A stretch of DNA of 64,000 nucleotides from NCBI GenBank assembly GCA_958298945.1, contig OY282608.1, forward strand, positions 76,060,806 through 76,124,805, in the 5' to 3' direction. This DNA is from Atherix ibis (taxonomy: Eukaryota > Arthropoda > Insecta > Diptera > Athericidae). The notes beneath the pieces were generated by a model. The model was given only the letters and a program-made list of their open reading frames with translations. It had not been told where the DNA came from and ran no database searches. This document shows, piece after piece, positions 44,120-55,590 of the stretch. Each line of letters begins with the position of its first letter. The first letter of the stretch is position 1. The position numbers were made by a program, and so were the translations under genes.

Positions 44120-47100
44120 TTGTTGGTTTGTTTGTTTGTTAGTTTGTTCGTTTGTTGGCTTGTTGGTTTATTGGTTCGTTGGTTTGTTGGTTTGATTGTT
44201 TGTTGGTTTGTTCGTTTGTTGGTTTTTTGGTTTGTTGGCTTGTTGGCTTGTTGGTTTGTTGGTTTGTTGGTTTGTTGGCTTGTTGGTTTGTTGGTTTGTT
44301 GGTTTGTTGGTTTGTTGGTTTGTTCGTTTGTTGGCTTGTTGGTTTGTTGGTTTGTTGGTTTGGTGGTTTGTTGGTTTGTTGGTTTGTTGGTTTGTTGGTT
44401 TGTTCGTTTGTTGGTTTGTTTGTTTGTTCGCTTGTTGGTTTGTTGGCTTGTTGGTTCGTTAGTTTGTAGGTTTGTTTGTTTGTTGGTTTGTTCGTTTATT
44501 GGTTTTTTGGATTGTTGGCTTCTTGGTTTGTTGTTTTGTTGGTTTGTTGGTTTGTTGGTTTCTTGGTTTGTTTGTTTGTTGGTTTGTTCGTTTGTTGGCT
44601 TGTTGGTTTATTGGTTTGTTCGATTGTTGGTTTGTTGGTTTGTTCGCTTGCTGGTTTGTTGGCTTGTTGGTTCGTTGGTTTGTTAGTTTGTTTGTTTGTT
44701 TGTTTGTTCGTTTGTTGTCTTTTTGGTTTGTTGGCTTGTTGGCTTGTTGGTTTGTTGGTTTGTTGGCTTGTTGGTTTGTTGGTTTGTTGGTTTGTTGGTT
44801 TGTTGGTTTGTTGGTTTGTTGGTTTGTTGGTTTGTTGGTTTGTTGGTTTGTTGGTTTGGTGGTTTGTTGGTTTGTTGGTTTGTTTGTTTGTTGGTTTGTT
44901 CGTTTGTTGGCTTGTTGGTTTATTGGTTTGTTTGTTTGTTGGTTTGTTGGTTTGTTCTTTTTTTGGCTTGTTGGTTTGGAGGCTTGTTGGCTTGTTGGTC
45001 TGTTGGTTTGTTGGTTTGTTCGTTTGTTGGTTTGCTGGTTTATTGGTTTGTTGGTTTGTTGGTTTGTTAGTTTGTTGGTTTGTTGGGTTGTTTGTTTGTT
45101 GGTTTGTTGTTTTATTTGTTTGTTGGTTTGTTGGTTTGTTGGTTTGTTGGTTTGTTGGTTTGTTGGTTTGTTGGCTTGTTGGTTTGTTGGTTTGTTGGTT
45201 TGTTGGTTTGTTAGTTTGTTGGTTTGTTGGGTTGTTTGTTTGTTGGTTTGTTGTTTTATTTGTTTGTTGGTTTGTTGGTTTGTTGGTTTGTTGGTTTGTT
45301 GGTTTGTTGGTTTGTTCGTTTGTTGGTTTGTTGGTTTGTTCGTTTGTTGGTTTGCTGGTTTATTGGTTTGTTGGTTTTTTGGTTTGTTAGTTTGTTGGTT
45401 TGTTGGGTTGTTTGTTTGTTGGTTTGTTGTTTTATTTGTTTGTTGGTTTGTTGGTTTGTTGGTTTGTTGGCTTGTTGGTTTGTTGGTTTGTTGGTTTGTT
45501 GGTTTGTTAGTTTGTTGGTTTGTTGTTTCGTTGGTTTGTTTATTTGTTGGTTTGTTGGTTTGTTGGTTTGTCGGTTTGTTCGTTTGTTGGTTTGTTGGTT
45601 TGTTGGTTTGTTGGTTTGTTGGTTTACTGGTTTGTTGGCTTGTTGGTTTCTTGGTTTGTTGGTTTATTGGTTTGTTGGTTTGTTGGTTTGTTGGTTTGTT
45701 TGTTTGTTGGTTTGTTGGTTTGTTCGTTTGTCCGTTTGTTGGCTTGTTGGTTTGTTGGTTTGTTGGTTTGTTAGTTTGTTGGTTTGTTGGTTTGTTGGTT
45801 TGTTGGTTTGTTGTTTTGTTGGTTTGTTGGTTTGTTGGTTTAATTGCTTGTTGGTTTGTTGGTTTATTGGTTTGTTTGTTTGTTGGTTTGTTCGTTTGGT
45901 GGCTTGTTGGTTTGTTGGCTTGTTGGCTTGTTGGCTTGTTGGCTTGTTGGTTTGTTGGTTTGTTGATTTGTTGGTTTGTTGGTTTGTTTGTTTGTTGGTT
46001 TGTTGGTTTGTTGGTTTGTTGGTTTGTTGGTTTGTTGGTTTGTTGGCTTGTTGGCTTGTTGGTTTGTTGGTTTGTTAGTTTGTTGGTTTGTTGGTTTATT
46101 TGTTTACTGGTTTGTTTGCTTGTTGGTTTCTTGCCTTGTTGGCTTGTTGGTTTGTTGGTTTCTTTGTTTGTTGGTTTGTTCGTTTGTTGGCTTGTTGGTT
46201 TGTTGGTTTGTTGGTTTGTTGGTTTGTTGGTTTGTTGGTTTGTTGGTTTGTTGGTTTATTGGTTTGTTGGTTTGTTGGTTTCTTCGTTTGTTGCTTTTTC
46301 GGTTTGTTGGTTTGTTGGTTTGTTGGTTTGTTGGTTTTTTGGTTTGTTGGCTTGTTGGTTTGTTGGTTTGTTGGTTTGTTGGTATGTTGGTTTGTTGGTT
46401 TGTTGGTTTGTTCGTTTGTTGGTTTTTTGGTTTATTGGTTTGTTGGTTTGTTGGTTTGTTGGTTTGTTGGTTTGTTGGTTTGTTGGTTTGTTGGTATGTT
46501 GGTTTGTTCGTTTGTTGGTTTTTTGGTTTATTGGTTTGTTGGTTTGTTGATTTGTTGGTTTGTTGGTTTGTTGGTTTGTTGGTTTGTTGGTTTGTTCGTT
46601 TGTTGGATTTTTGGTTTGTTGGTTTGTTGGTTTGTTGGTTTGTTTGTTTGTTGGTTTGTTCGTTTGTTGGCTTGTTGGTTTGTTGGCTAGTTGGCTTGTT
46701 GGTTTGTTGGTTTTTTGGTTTGTTGGCCTGTTGGTTTGTTGGTTTGTTGGTTTGTTGATTTGTTGGTTGGCTGGTTTGTTGGTTTGTTTGTTTGTTGGTT
46801 TGTTGGCTTGTTGGTTTGTTGGCTTGTTGGTTTGTTGGTTTGTTGGTTTGTTGGTTTGTTGGTTTGTTGGTTTATTGGTTTGTTGGTTTGTTGGTTTGTT
46901 GGTTTGTTGGTTTGTTGTTTTTTTGGTTTGTTTGTTTGTTGGTTTGTTCGTTTGTTTGTTTGTTGGTTTGTTCGTTTGTTGGTTTGTTGGTTTGTTGGCT
47001 TGTTGGTTTGTTGGTTTGTTGGTTTGTTGGTTTGTTGGTTTGTTGGTTTGTTGGTTTGTTGGTTTATTTGTTTGTTCGTTTGTTGGATTGTTGGTTTGTT

Positions 47101-48362
47101 GGCTTGTTGGCTTGTTGGCACGTTGGTTTGTTGGTTTGTTGGTTTATTGGTTTGTTGATTTGTTGGTTTGTTGGTTTGTTGGTTTGTTGGCTTGTTGGCT
47201 TGTTAGCTTGTTGGTTTGTTGGTTTGCTGGTTTGTTGGTTTGTTGGTTTGTTGGTTTATTTGTTTACTGATTTGTTTGCTTGTTGGTTTGTTGCCTTGTT
47301 GGCTTGTTGGTTTGTTGGTTTCTTTGTTTGTTGGTTTGTTCGTTTGTTGGTTTGTTGGTTTGTTGGTTTGTTGGTTTGTTGGTCTGTTGGTTTGTTGGTT
47401 TGTTGGTTTCTTCGTTTGTTGGTTTTTCGGTTTGTTGGTTTGTTGGTTTGTTGGTTTGTTGGTTTTTTGGTTTGTTGGCTTGTTGGTTTGTTGGTTTGTT
47501 GGTTTGTTGGTATGTTGGTTTGTTGGTTTGTTGGTTTGTTGGTTTGTTGGTTTGTTGGTTTGTTCGTGTGTTCGTTTGTTGGTTTTTTGGTTTATTGGTT
47601 TGTTGGTTTGTTGGTTTGTTGGTTTGTTCTTTTTTTGGCTTGCTGGTTTGTTGGCTTGTTGGCTTATTGATCTGTTGGTTTGTTTGTTTGTTGGTTTGTT
47701 GGTTTGTTGGTTTATTATGTTTGTTGGTTTGTTGGTTTTTGTTGGTTTGTTGGTTTGTTTGTTTGTTCGTTTGTTGGATTGTTGGTTTGTTGGCTTGTTG
47801 GCTTGTTGGCATGTTGGTTCGTTGGTTTGTTGGTTTGTTGGTTTGTTGGTTTGTTGGTTCGTTGGTTCGTTGGTTTGTTGGTTCGTTGGTTTGTTAGTTA
47901 GTTGGTTTGTTCGTTTGTTGGCTTGTTGGCTTGTTGGTTTGTTGGCTTGTTGGTTTGTTGGTTTGTTGGCTTGTTGCTTTGTTGGTTTGTTGGTTTGTTG
48001 GTTTGTTGGTTTGTTCGTTTGTTGGCTTGTTGGTTTGTTGGTTTGTTGGTTTGGTGGTTTGTTGGTTTGTTGGTTTGTTGGTTTGTTGGTTTGTTCGTTT
48101 GTTGGTTTGTTTGTTTGTTCGCTTGTTGGTTTGTTGGCTTGTTCGTTCGTTAGTTTGTAGGTTTGTTTGTTTGTTGGTTTGTTCGTTTGTTGGTTTTTTA
48201 GATTGTTGGCTTTTTGGTTTGTTGGTTTGTTGGCTTGTTGCTTTGTTGGTTTGTTGGTTTGTTGGTTTGTTGGTTTGTTCGTTTGTTGGCTTGTTGGTTT
48301 GTTGGTTTGTTGGTTTGGTGGTTTGTTGGTTTGTTGGTTTGTTGGTTTGTTGGTTTGTTCGT
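44120..48362. repeat. 4243-bp tandem duplication, copy a
   Basis: Recurs at an offset of exactly 4243 bp from 44120 to about 45.9 kb, then 4219 bp (three units lost in copy b near 46 kb), then 4235 bp after a two-unit gain near 47.36 kb. Matching ends near 48215. Bar-codes include TTCGATTG near 44619, TTCTTTTTTTGG at about 44955 and 47629, TTGTTTCGTTGG near 45532, TTTACTGG near 46103, and TTATTATG near 47712. A substitution T at 44521 to C at 48764 distinguishes the copies. The segment 48216-48362 repeats its own neighbour 47.93-48.11 kb. Confidence 0.88.
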
Positions 48363-51300
48363 TTGTTGGTTTGTTTGTTTGTTAGTTTGTTCGTTTGTTG
48401 GCTTGTTGGTTTATTGGTTCGTTGGTTTGTTGGTTTGATTGTTTGTTGGTTTGTTCGTTTGTTGGTTTTTTGGTTTGTTGGCTTGTTGGCTTGTTGGTTT
48501 GTTGGTTTGTTGGTTTGTTGGCTTGTTGGTTTGTTGGTTTGTTGGTTTGTTGGTTTGTTGGTTTGTTCGTTTGTTGGCTTGTTGGTTTGTTGGTTTGTTG
48601 GTTTGGTGGTTTGTTGGTTTGTTGGTTTGTTGGTTTGTTGGTTTGTTCGTTTGTTGGTTTGTTTGTTTGTTCGCTTGTTGGTTTGTTGGCTTGTTGGTTC
48701 GTTAGTTTGTAGGTTTGTTTGTTTGTTGGTTTGTTCGTTTATTGGTTTTTTGGATTGTTGGCTCCTTGGTTTGTTGTTTTGTTGGTTTGTTGGTTTGTTG
48801 GTTTCTTGGTTTGTTTGTTTGTTGGTTTGTTCGTTTGTTGGCTTGTTGGTTTATTGGTTTGTTCGATTGTTGGTTTGTTGGTTTGTTCGCTTGCTGGTTT
48901 GTTGGCTTGTTGGTTCGTTGGTTTGTTAGTTTGTTTGTTTGTTTGTTTGTTCGTTTGTTGTCTTTTTGGTTTGTTGGCTTGTTGGCTTGTTGGTTTGTTG
49001 GTTTGTTGGCTTGTTGGTTTGTTGGTTTGTTGGTTTGTTGGTTTGTTGGTTTGTTGGTTTGTTGGTTTGTTGGTTTGTTGGTTTGTTGGTTTGTTGGTTT
49101 GTTGGTTTGTTGGTTTGGTGGTTTGTTGGTTTGTTGGTTTGTTTGTTTGTTGGTTTGTTCGTTTGTTGGCTTGTTGGTTTATTGGTTTGTTTGTTTGTTG
49201 GTTTGTTGGTTTGTTCTTTTTTTGGCTTGTTGGTTTGGAGGCTTGTTGGCTTGTTGGTCTGTTGGTTTGTTGGTTTGTTCGTTTGTTGGTTTGCTGGTTT
49301 ATTGGTTTGTTGGTTTGTTGGTTTGTTAGTTTGTTGGTTTGTTGGGTTGTTTGTTTGTTGGTTTGTTGTTTTATTTGTTTGTTGGTTTGTTGGTTTGTTG
49401 GTTGGTTGGTTTGTTGGTTTGTTGGCTTGTTGGTTTGTTGGTTTGTTGGTTTGTTGGTTTGTTAGTTTGTTGGTTTGTTGGGTTGTTTGTTTGTTGGTTT
49501 GTTGTTTTATTTGTTTGTTGGTTTGTTGGTTTGTTGGTTTGTTGGTTTGTTGGTTTGTTCGTTTGTTGGTTTGTTGGTTTGTTCGTTTGTTGGTTTGCTG
49601 GTTTATTGGTTTGTTGGTTTTTTGGTTTGTTAGTTTGTTGGTTTGTTGGGTTGTTTGTTTGTTGGTTTGTTGTTTTATTTGTTTGTTGGTTTGTTGGTTT
49701 GTTGGTTTGTTGGCTTGTTGGTTTGTTGGTTTGTTGGTTTGTTGGTTTGTTAGTTTGTTGGTTTGTTGTTTCGTTGGTTTGTTTATTTGTTGGTTTGTTG
49801 GTTTGTTGGTTTGTCGGTTTGTTCGTTTGTTGGTTTGTTGGTTTGTTGGTTTGTTGGTTTGTTGGTTTACTGGTTTGTTGGCTTGTTGGTTTCTTGGTTT
49901 GTTGGTTTATTGGTTTGTTGGTTTGTTGGTTTGTTGGTTTGTTTGTTTGTTGGTTTGTTGGTTTGTTCGTTTGTCCGTTTGTTGGCTTGTTGGTTTGTTG
50001 GTTTGTTGGTTTGTTAGTTTGTTGGTTTGTTGGTTTGTTGGTTTGTTGGTTTGTTGGTTTGTTGTTTTGTTGGTTTGTTGGTTTGTTGGTTTAATTGCTT
50101 GTTGGTTTGGTGGTTTGTTGGTTTGTTTGTTTGTTGGTTTGTTCGTTTGGTGGCTTGTTGGTTTGTTGGCTTGTTGGCTTGTTGGCTTGTTGGCTTGTTG
50201 GTTTGTTGGTTTGTTGATTTGTTGGTTTGTTGGTTTGTTGGTTTGTTGGTTTGTTGGTTTGTTGGTTTGTTGGTTTGTTGGCTTGTTGGCTTGTTGGTTT
50301 GTTGGTTTGTTGGTTTGTTGGTTTGTTGGTTTATTTGTTTACTGGTTTGTTTGCTTGTTGGTTTCTTGCCTTGTTGGCTTGTTGGTTTGTTGGTTTCTTT
50401 GTTTGTTGGTTTGTTCGTTTGTTGGCTTGTTGGTTTGTTGGTTTGTTGGTTTGTTGGTTTGTTGGTTTGTTGGTTTGTTGGTTTGTTGGTTTATTGGTTT
50501 GTTGGTTTGTTGGTTTCTTCGTTTGTTGGTTTTTCGGTTTGTTGGTTTGTTGGTTTGTTGGTTTTTTGGTTTGTTGGCTTGTTGGTTTGTTGGTTTGTTG
50601 GTTTGTTGGTATGTTGGTTTGTTGGTTTGTTGGTTTGTTCGTTTGTTGGTTTTTTGGTTTATTGGTTTGTTGGTTTGTTGGTTTGTTGGTTTGTTGGTTT
50701 GTTGGTTTGTTGGTATGTTGGTTTGTTCGTTTGTTGGTTTTTTGGTTTATTGGTTTGTTGGTTTGTTGATTTGTTGGTTTGTTGGTTTGTTGGTTTGTTG
50801 GTTTGTTGGTTTGTTCGTTTGTTGGATTTTTGGTTTGTTGGTTTGTTGGTTTGTTGGTTTGTTTGTTTGTTGGTTTGTTCGTTTGTTGGCTTGTTGGTTT
50901 GTTGGCTAGTTGGCTTGTTGGTTTGTTGGTTTTTTGGTTTGTTGGCCTGTTGGTTTGTTGGTTTGTTGGTTTGTTGATTTGTTGGTTGGCTGGTTTGTTG
51001 GTTTGTTTGTTTGTTGGTTTGTTGGCTTGTTGGTTTGTTGGCTTGTTGGTTTGTTGGTTTGTTGGTTTGTTGGTTTGTTGGTTTGTTGGTTTATTGGTTT
51101 GTTGGTTTGTTGGTTTGTTGGTTTGTTGGTTTGTTGTTTTTTTGGTTTGTTTGTTTGTTGGTTTGTTCGTTTGTTTGTTTGTTGGTTTGTTCGTTTGTTG
51201 GTTTGTTGGTTTGTTGGCTTGTTGGTTTGTTGGTTTGTTGGTTTGTTGGTTTGTTGGTTTGTTGGTTTGTTGGTTTGTTGGTTTATTTGTTTGTTCGTTT

Positions 51301-52450
51301 GTTGGATTGTTGGTTTGTTGGCTTGTTGGCTTGTTGGCATGTTGGTTTGTTGGTTTGTTGGTTTGTTGGTTTGTTGGTTTGTTGGTTTGTTGGTTTGTTG
51401 GTTTGTTGGCTTGTTGGCTTGTTAGCTTGTTGGTTTGTTGGTTTGCTGGTTTGTTGGTTTGTTGGTTTGTTGGTTTATTTGTTTACTGATTTGTTTGCTT
51501 GTTGGTTTGTTGCCTTTTTGGCTTGTTGGTTTGTTGGTTTCTTTGTTTGTTGGTTTGTTCGTTTGTTGGCTTGTTGGTTTGTTGGTTTGTTGGTTTGTTG
51601 GTTTGTTGGTTTGTTGGTCTGTTGGTTTGTTGGTTTGTTGGTTTCTTCGTTTGTTGGTTTTTCGGTTTGTTGGTTTGTTGGTTTGTTGGTTTGTTGGTTT
51701 GTTGGTTTGTTGGCTTGTTGGTTTGTTGGTTTGTTGGTTTGTTGGTATGTTGGTTTGTTGGTTTGTTGGTTTGTTGGTTTGTTGGTTTGTTGGTTTGTTC
51801 GTGTGTTCGTTTGTTGGTTTTTTGGTTTATTGGTTTGTTGGTTTGTTGGTTTGTTGGTTTGTTCTTTTTTTGGCTTGCTGGTTTGTTGGCTTGTTGGCTT
51901 ATTGATCTGTTGGTTTGTTTGTTTGTTGGTTTGTTGGTTTGTTGGTTTATTATGTTTGTTGGTTTGTTGGTTTTTGTTGGTTTGTTGGTTTGTTTGTTTG
52001 TTCGTTTGTTGGATTGTTGGTTTGTTGGCTTGTTGGCTTGTTGGCATGTTGGTTCGTTGGTTTGTTGGTTTGTTGGTTTGTTGGTTTGTTGGTTCGTTGG
52101 TTCGTTGGTTTGTTGGTTCGTTGGTTTGTTAGTTAGTTGGTTTGTTCGTTTGTTGGCTTGTTGGCTTGTTGGTTTGTTGGCTTGTTGGTTTGTTGGTTTG
52201 TTGGCTTGTTGCTTTGTTGGTTTGTTGGTTTGTTGGTTTGTTGGTTTGTTCGTTTGTTGGCTTGTTGGTTTGTTGGTTTGTTGGTTTGGTGGTTTGTTGG
52301 TTTGTTGGTTTGTTGGTTTGTTGGTTTGTTCGTTTGTTGGTTTGTTTGTTTGTTCGCTTGTTGGTTTGTTGGCTTGTTCGTTCGTTAGTTTGTAGGTTTG
52401 TTTGTTTGTTGGTTGGTTCGTTTGTTGGTTTTTTAGATTGTTGGCTTTTT
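48363..52450. repeat. 4243-bp tandem duplication, copy b
   Basis: Direct copy of 44120-48215 with sparse substitutions and whole-unit gains or losses. TTCTTTTTTTGG is at about 49215 and 51863, TTATTATG near 51948. Its last 0.9 kb (about 51.54-52.45) also belongs to the next tandem duplication, so the two duplication events overlap. Confidence 0.87.
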
Positions 52451-52872
52451 GGTTTGTTGTTTTGTTGGTTTGTTGGTTTGTTGGTTTCTTGGTTTGTTTG
52501 TTTGTTGGTTTGTTCGTTTGTCGGCTTGTTGGTTTATTGGTTTGTTCGATTGTTGGTTTGTTCGTTTGTTCGCTTGCTGGTTTGTTGGCTTGTTGGTTCG
52601 TTGGTTTGTTAGTTATTTTGTTTGTTTGTTTGTTCGTTTGTTGTCTTTTTGGTTTGTTGGCTTGTTGGCTTGTTGGTTTGTTGGTTTGTTGGCATGTTGG
52701 TTTGTTGGTTTGTTGGTTTGTTGGTTTGTTGGTTTGTTGGTTTGTTGGTTTGTTGGTTTGTTGGTTTGTTGGTTTGGTGGTTTGTTGGTTTGTTGGTTTG
52801 TTTGTTTGTTGGTTTGTTCTTTTGTTGGCTTGTTGGTTTATTGGTTTGTTTGTTTGTTGGTTTGTTGGTTTG

Positions 52873-53720
52873 TTCTTTTTTTGGCTTGTTGGTTTGTTGG
52901 CTTGTTGGCTTGTTGGTCTGTTGGTTTGTTGGTTTGTTCGTTTGTTTGTTTGCTGGTTTATTGGTTTGTTGGTTTGTTGGTTTGTTAGTTTGTTGGTTTG
53001 TTGGGTTGTTTGTTTGTTGGTTTGTTGTTTAATTTGTTTGTTGGTTTGTTGGTTTGTTGGTTTGTTGGCTTGTTGGTTTGTTGGTTTGTTGGTTTGTTGG
53101 TTTGTTAGTTTGTTGGTTTGTTGGGTTGTTTGTTTGTTGGTTTGTTGTTTTATTTGTTTGTTGGTTTGTTGGTTTGTTGGTTTGTTGGTTTGTTGGTATG
53201 TTGGTTTGTTGGTTTGTTGGTTTGTTGGTTTGTTCGTTTGTTGGTTTTTTGGTTTATTGGTTTGTTGGTTTGTTGGTTTGTTGGTTTGTTGGTTTGTTGG
53301 TTTGTTGGTTTGTTGGTTTGTTTGTTTGTTTGTTTTTTGGTTTATTGGTTTGTTGGTTTGTTGATTGGTTGGTTTGTTGGTTTGTTGGTTTGTTGGTTTG
53401 TTGGTTTGTTCGTTTGTTGGATTTTTGGTTTGTTGGTTTGTTGGTTTGTTGGTTTGTTTGTTTGTTGGTTTGTTCGTTTGTTGGCTTGTTGGTTTGTTGG
53501 CTTGTTGGCTTGTTGGTTTGTTGGTTTGTTGGTTTGTTGGTATGTTGGTTTGTTGGTTTGTTGGTTTGTTGGTTTGTTGGTTTGTTGGTTTGTTGGTTTG
53601 TTTGTTTGTTGGTTTGTTGGCTTGTTGGTTTGTTGGTTTGTTGGTTTGTTGGTTTGTTGGTTTGTTGGCTTGTTGGCTTGTTAGCTTGTTGGTTTGTTGG
53701 TTTGCTGGTTTGTTGGTTTG
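52873..53720. repeat. 848-bp tandem repeat, first unit
   Basis: Starts at TTCTTTTTTTGG at 52873, which recurs exactly 848 bp later at 53721. Shared order: GGTCTG, CTGGTTTATTGG, a GGGTTG unit, TTTAATTTG near 53032, and TTTTATTTG near 53147. The corresponding place in the downstream 4-kb copy (from 56860) has only one such unit. Confidence 0.88.
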
Positions 53721-54130
53721 TTCTTTTTTTGGCTTGTTGGTTTGTTGGCTTGTTGGCTTGTTGGTCTGTTGGTTTGTTGGTTTGTTCGTTTGTTTGTTTG
53801 CTGGTTTATTGGTTTGTTGGTTTGTTGGTTTGTTAGTTTGTTGGTTTGTTGGGTTGTTTGTTTGTTGGTTTGTTGTTTAATTTGTTTGTTGGTTTGTTGG
53901 TTTGTTGGTTTGTTGGCTTGTTGGTTTGTTGGTTTGTTGGTTTGTTGGTTTGTTAGTTTGTTGGTTTGTTGGGTTGTTTGTTTGTTGGTTTGTTGTTTTA
54001 TTTGTTTGTTGGTTTGTTGGTTTGTTGGTTTGTTGGTTTGTTGGTATGTTGGTTTGTTGGTTTGTTGGTTTGTTGGTTTGTTCGTTTGTTGGTTTTTTGG
54101 TTTATTGGTTTGTTGGTTTGTTGGTTTGTT
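53721..54130. repeat. 848-bp tandem repeat, second unit (partial)
   Basis: Matches 52873-53280 with no difference that I noticed, including TTTAATTTG near 53878 and GGTATG near 54046. Being present only in the left 4-kb copy, it was either added after the 4-kb duplication or lost from the right copy. Confidence 0.85.
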
Positions 54131-55590
54131 GGTTTGTTGGTTTGTTGGTTTGTTGGTTTGTTGGTTTGTTGGTTTGTTGGTTTGTTGGTTTGTTGGTTTG
54201 TTGTTTTTTTGGTTTGTTTGTTTGTTGGTTTGTTCGTTTGTTTGTTTCTTGGTTTGTTCGTTTGTTGGTTTGTTGGTTTGTTGGCTTGTTGGTTTGTTCG
54301 TTTGTTGGATTTTTGGTTTGTTGGTTTGTTGGTTTGTTGGTTTGTTGGTTTGTTGGTTTGTTGGTTTATTATGTTTGTTGGTTTGTTGGTTTTTGTTGGT
54401 TTGTTGGTTTGTTTGTTTGTTCGTTTGTTGGATTGTTGGTTTGTTGGCTTGTTGGCTTGTTGGCATGTTGGTTTGTTGGTTTGTTGGTTTGTTGGTTTGT
54501 TGGTTTGTTGGTTTGTTGGTTTGTTGGCTTGTTGGCTTGTTAGCTTGTTGGTTTGTTGGTTTGCTGGTTTGTTGGTTTGTTGGTTTGTTGGTTTATTTGT
54601 TTACTGATTTGTTTGCTTGTTGGTTTGTTGCCTTGTTGGCTTGTTGGTTTGTTGGTTTCTTTGTTTGTTGGTTTGTTCGTTTGTTGGCTTGTTGGTTTGT
54701 TGGTTTGTTGGTTTGTTGGTTTGTTGGTTTGTTGGTTTGTTGGTCTGTTGGTTTGTTGGTTTGTTGGTTTCTTCGTTTGTTGGTTTTTCGGTTTGTTGGT
54801 TTGTTGGTTTGTTGGTTTGTTGGTTTTTTGGTTTGTTGGCTTGTTGGTTTGTTGGTTTGTTGGTTTGTTGGTATGTTGGTTTGTTGGTTTGTTGGTTTGT
54901 TGGTTTGTTGGTTTGTTGGTTTGTTCGTTTGTTCGTTTGTTGGTTTTTTGGTTTATTGGTTTGTTGGTTTGTTGGTTTGTTGGTTTGTTCTTTTTTTGGC
55001 TTGTTGGTGTGTTGGCTTGTTGGCTTATTGGTCTGTTGGTTTGTTTGTTTGTTGGTTTGTTGGTTTGTTGGTTTATTATGTTTGTTGGTTTGTTGGTTTT
55101 TGTTGGTTTGTTGGTTTGTTTGTTTGTTCGTTTGTTGGATTGTTGGTTTGTTGGCTTGTTGGCTTGTTGGCATGTTGGTTCGTTGGTTTGTTGGTTTGTT
55201 GGTTTGTTGGTTTGTTGGTTCGTTGGTTAGTTGGTTTGCTGGTTCGTTGGTTTGTTAGTTAGTTGGTTTGTTCGTTTGTTGGCTTGTTGGCTTGTTGGTT
55301 TGTTGTTTCGTTGGTTTATTGGTTTGTTCGTTTGTTTGTTTGTTCGTTTGTTCGCTTGTTGGTTTGTTGGCTTGTTGGTTCGTTGGTTTGTTGGTTTGTT
55401 TGTTTGTTGGTTCGTTCGTTTGTTGTTTTTTTGGTTTATTGGCTTGTTGGCTTGTTGGTTTGTTGGTTTGTTGGTATGTTGGTTTGTTGGTTTGTTGGTT
55501 TGTTGGTTTGTTGGTTTGTTGGTTTGTTGGTTTGTTGGTTTGTTCGTTTGTTGGTTTTTTGGTTTATTGGTTTGTTGGTTTGTTGGTTTG

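Larger units (their letters stand above)
51541..55590. repeat. 3.5-4.0-kb tandem duplication, copy a
   Basis: Recurs immediately downstream. Offsets are 3993 bp at 52.1-52.9 kb, 3985 bp at 53.1-53.4 kb and 3513 bp from 54.19 kb to about 55.59 kb. The 472-bp drop marks extra repeat material in this copy between 53.36 and 54.19 kb. Its left 0.9 kb overlaps copy b of the 4243-bp duplication. GATTGTTCTTTT-type irregularities are absent; all of it is octanucleotide array. Confidence 0.85.
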
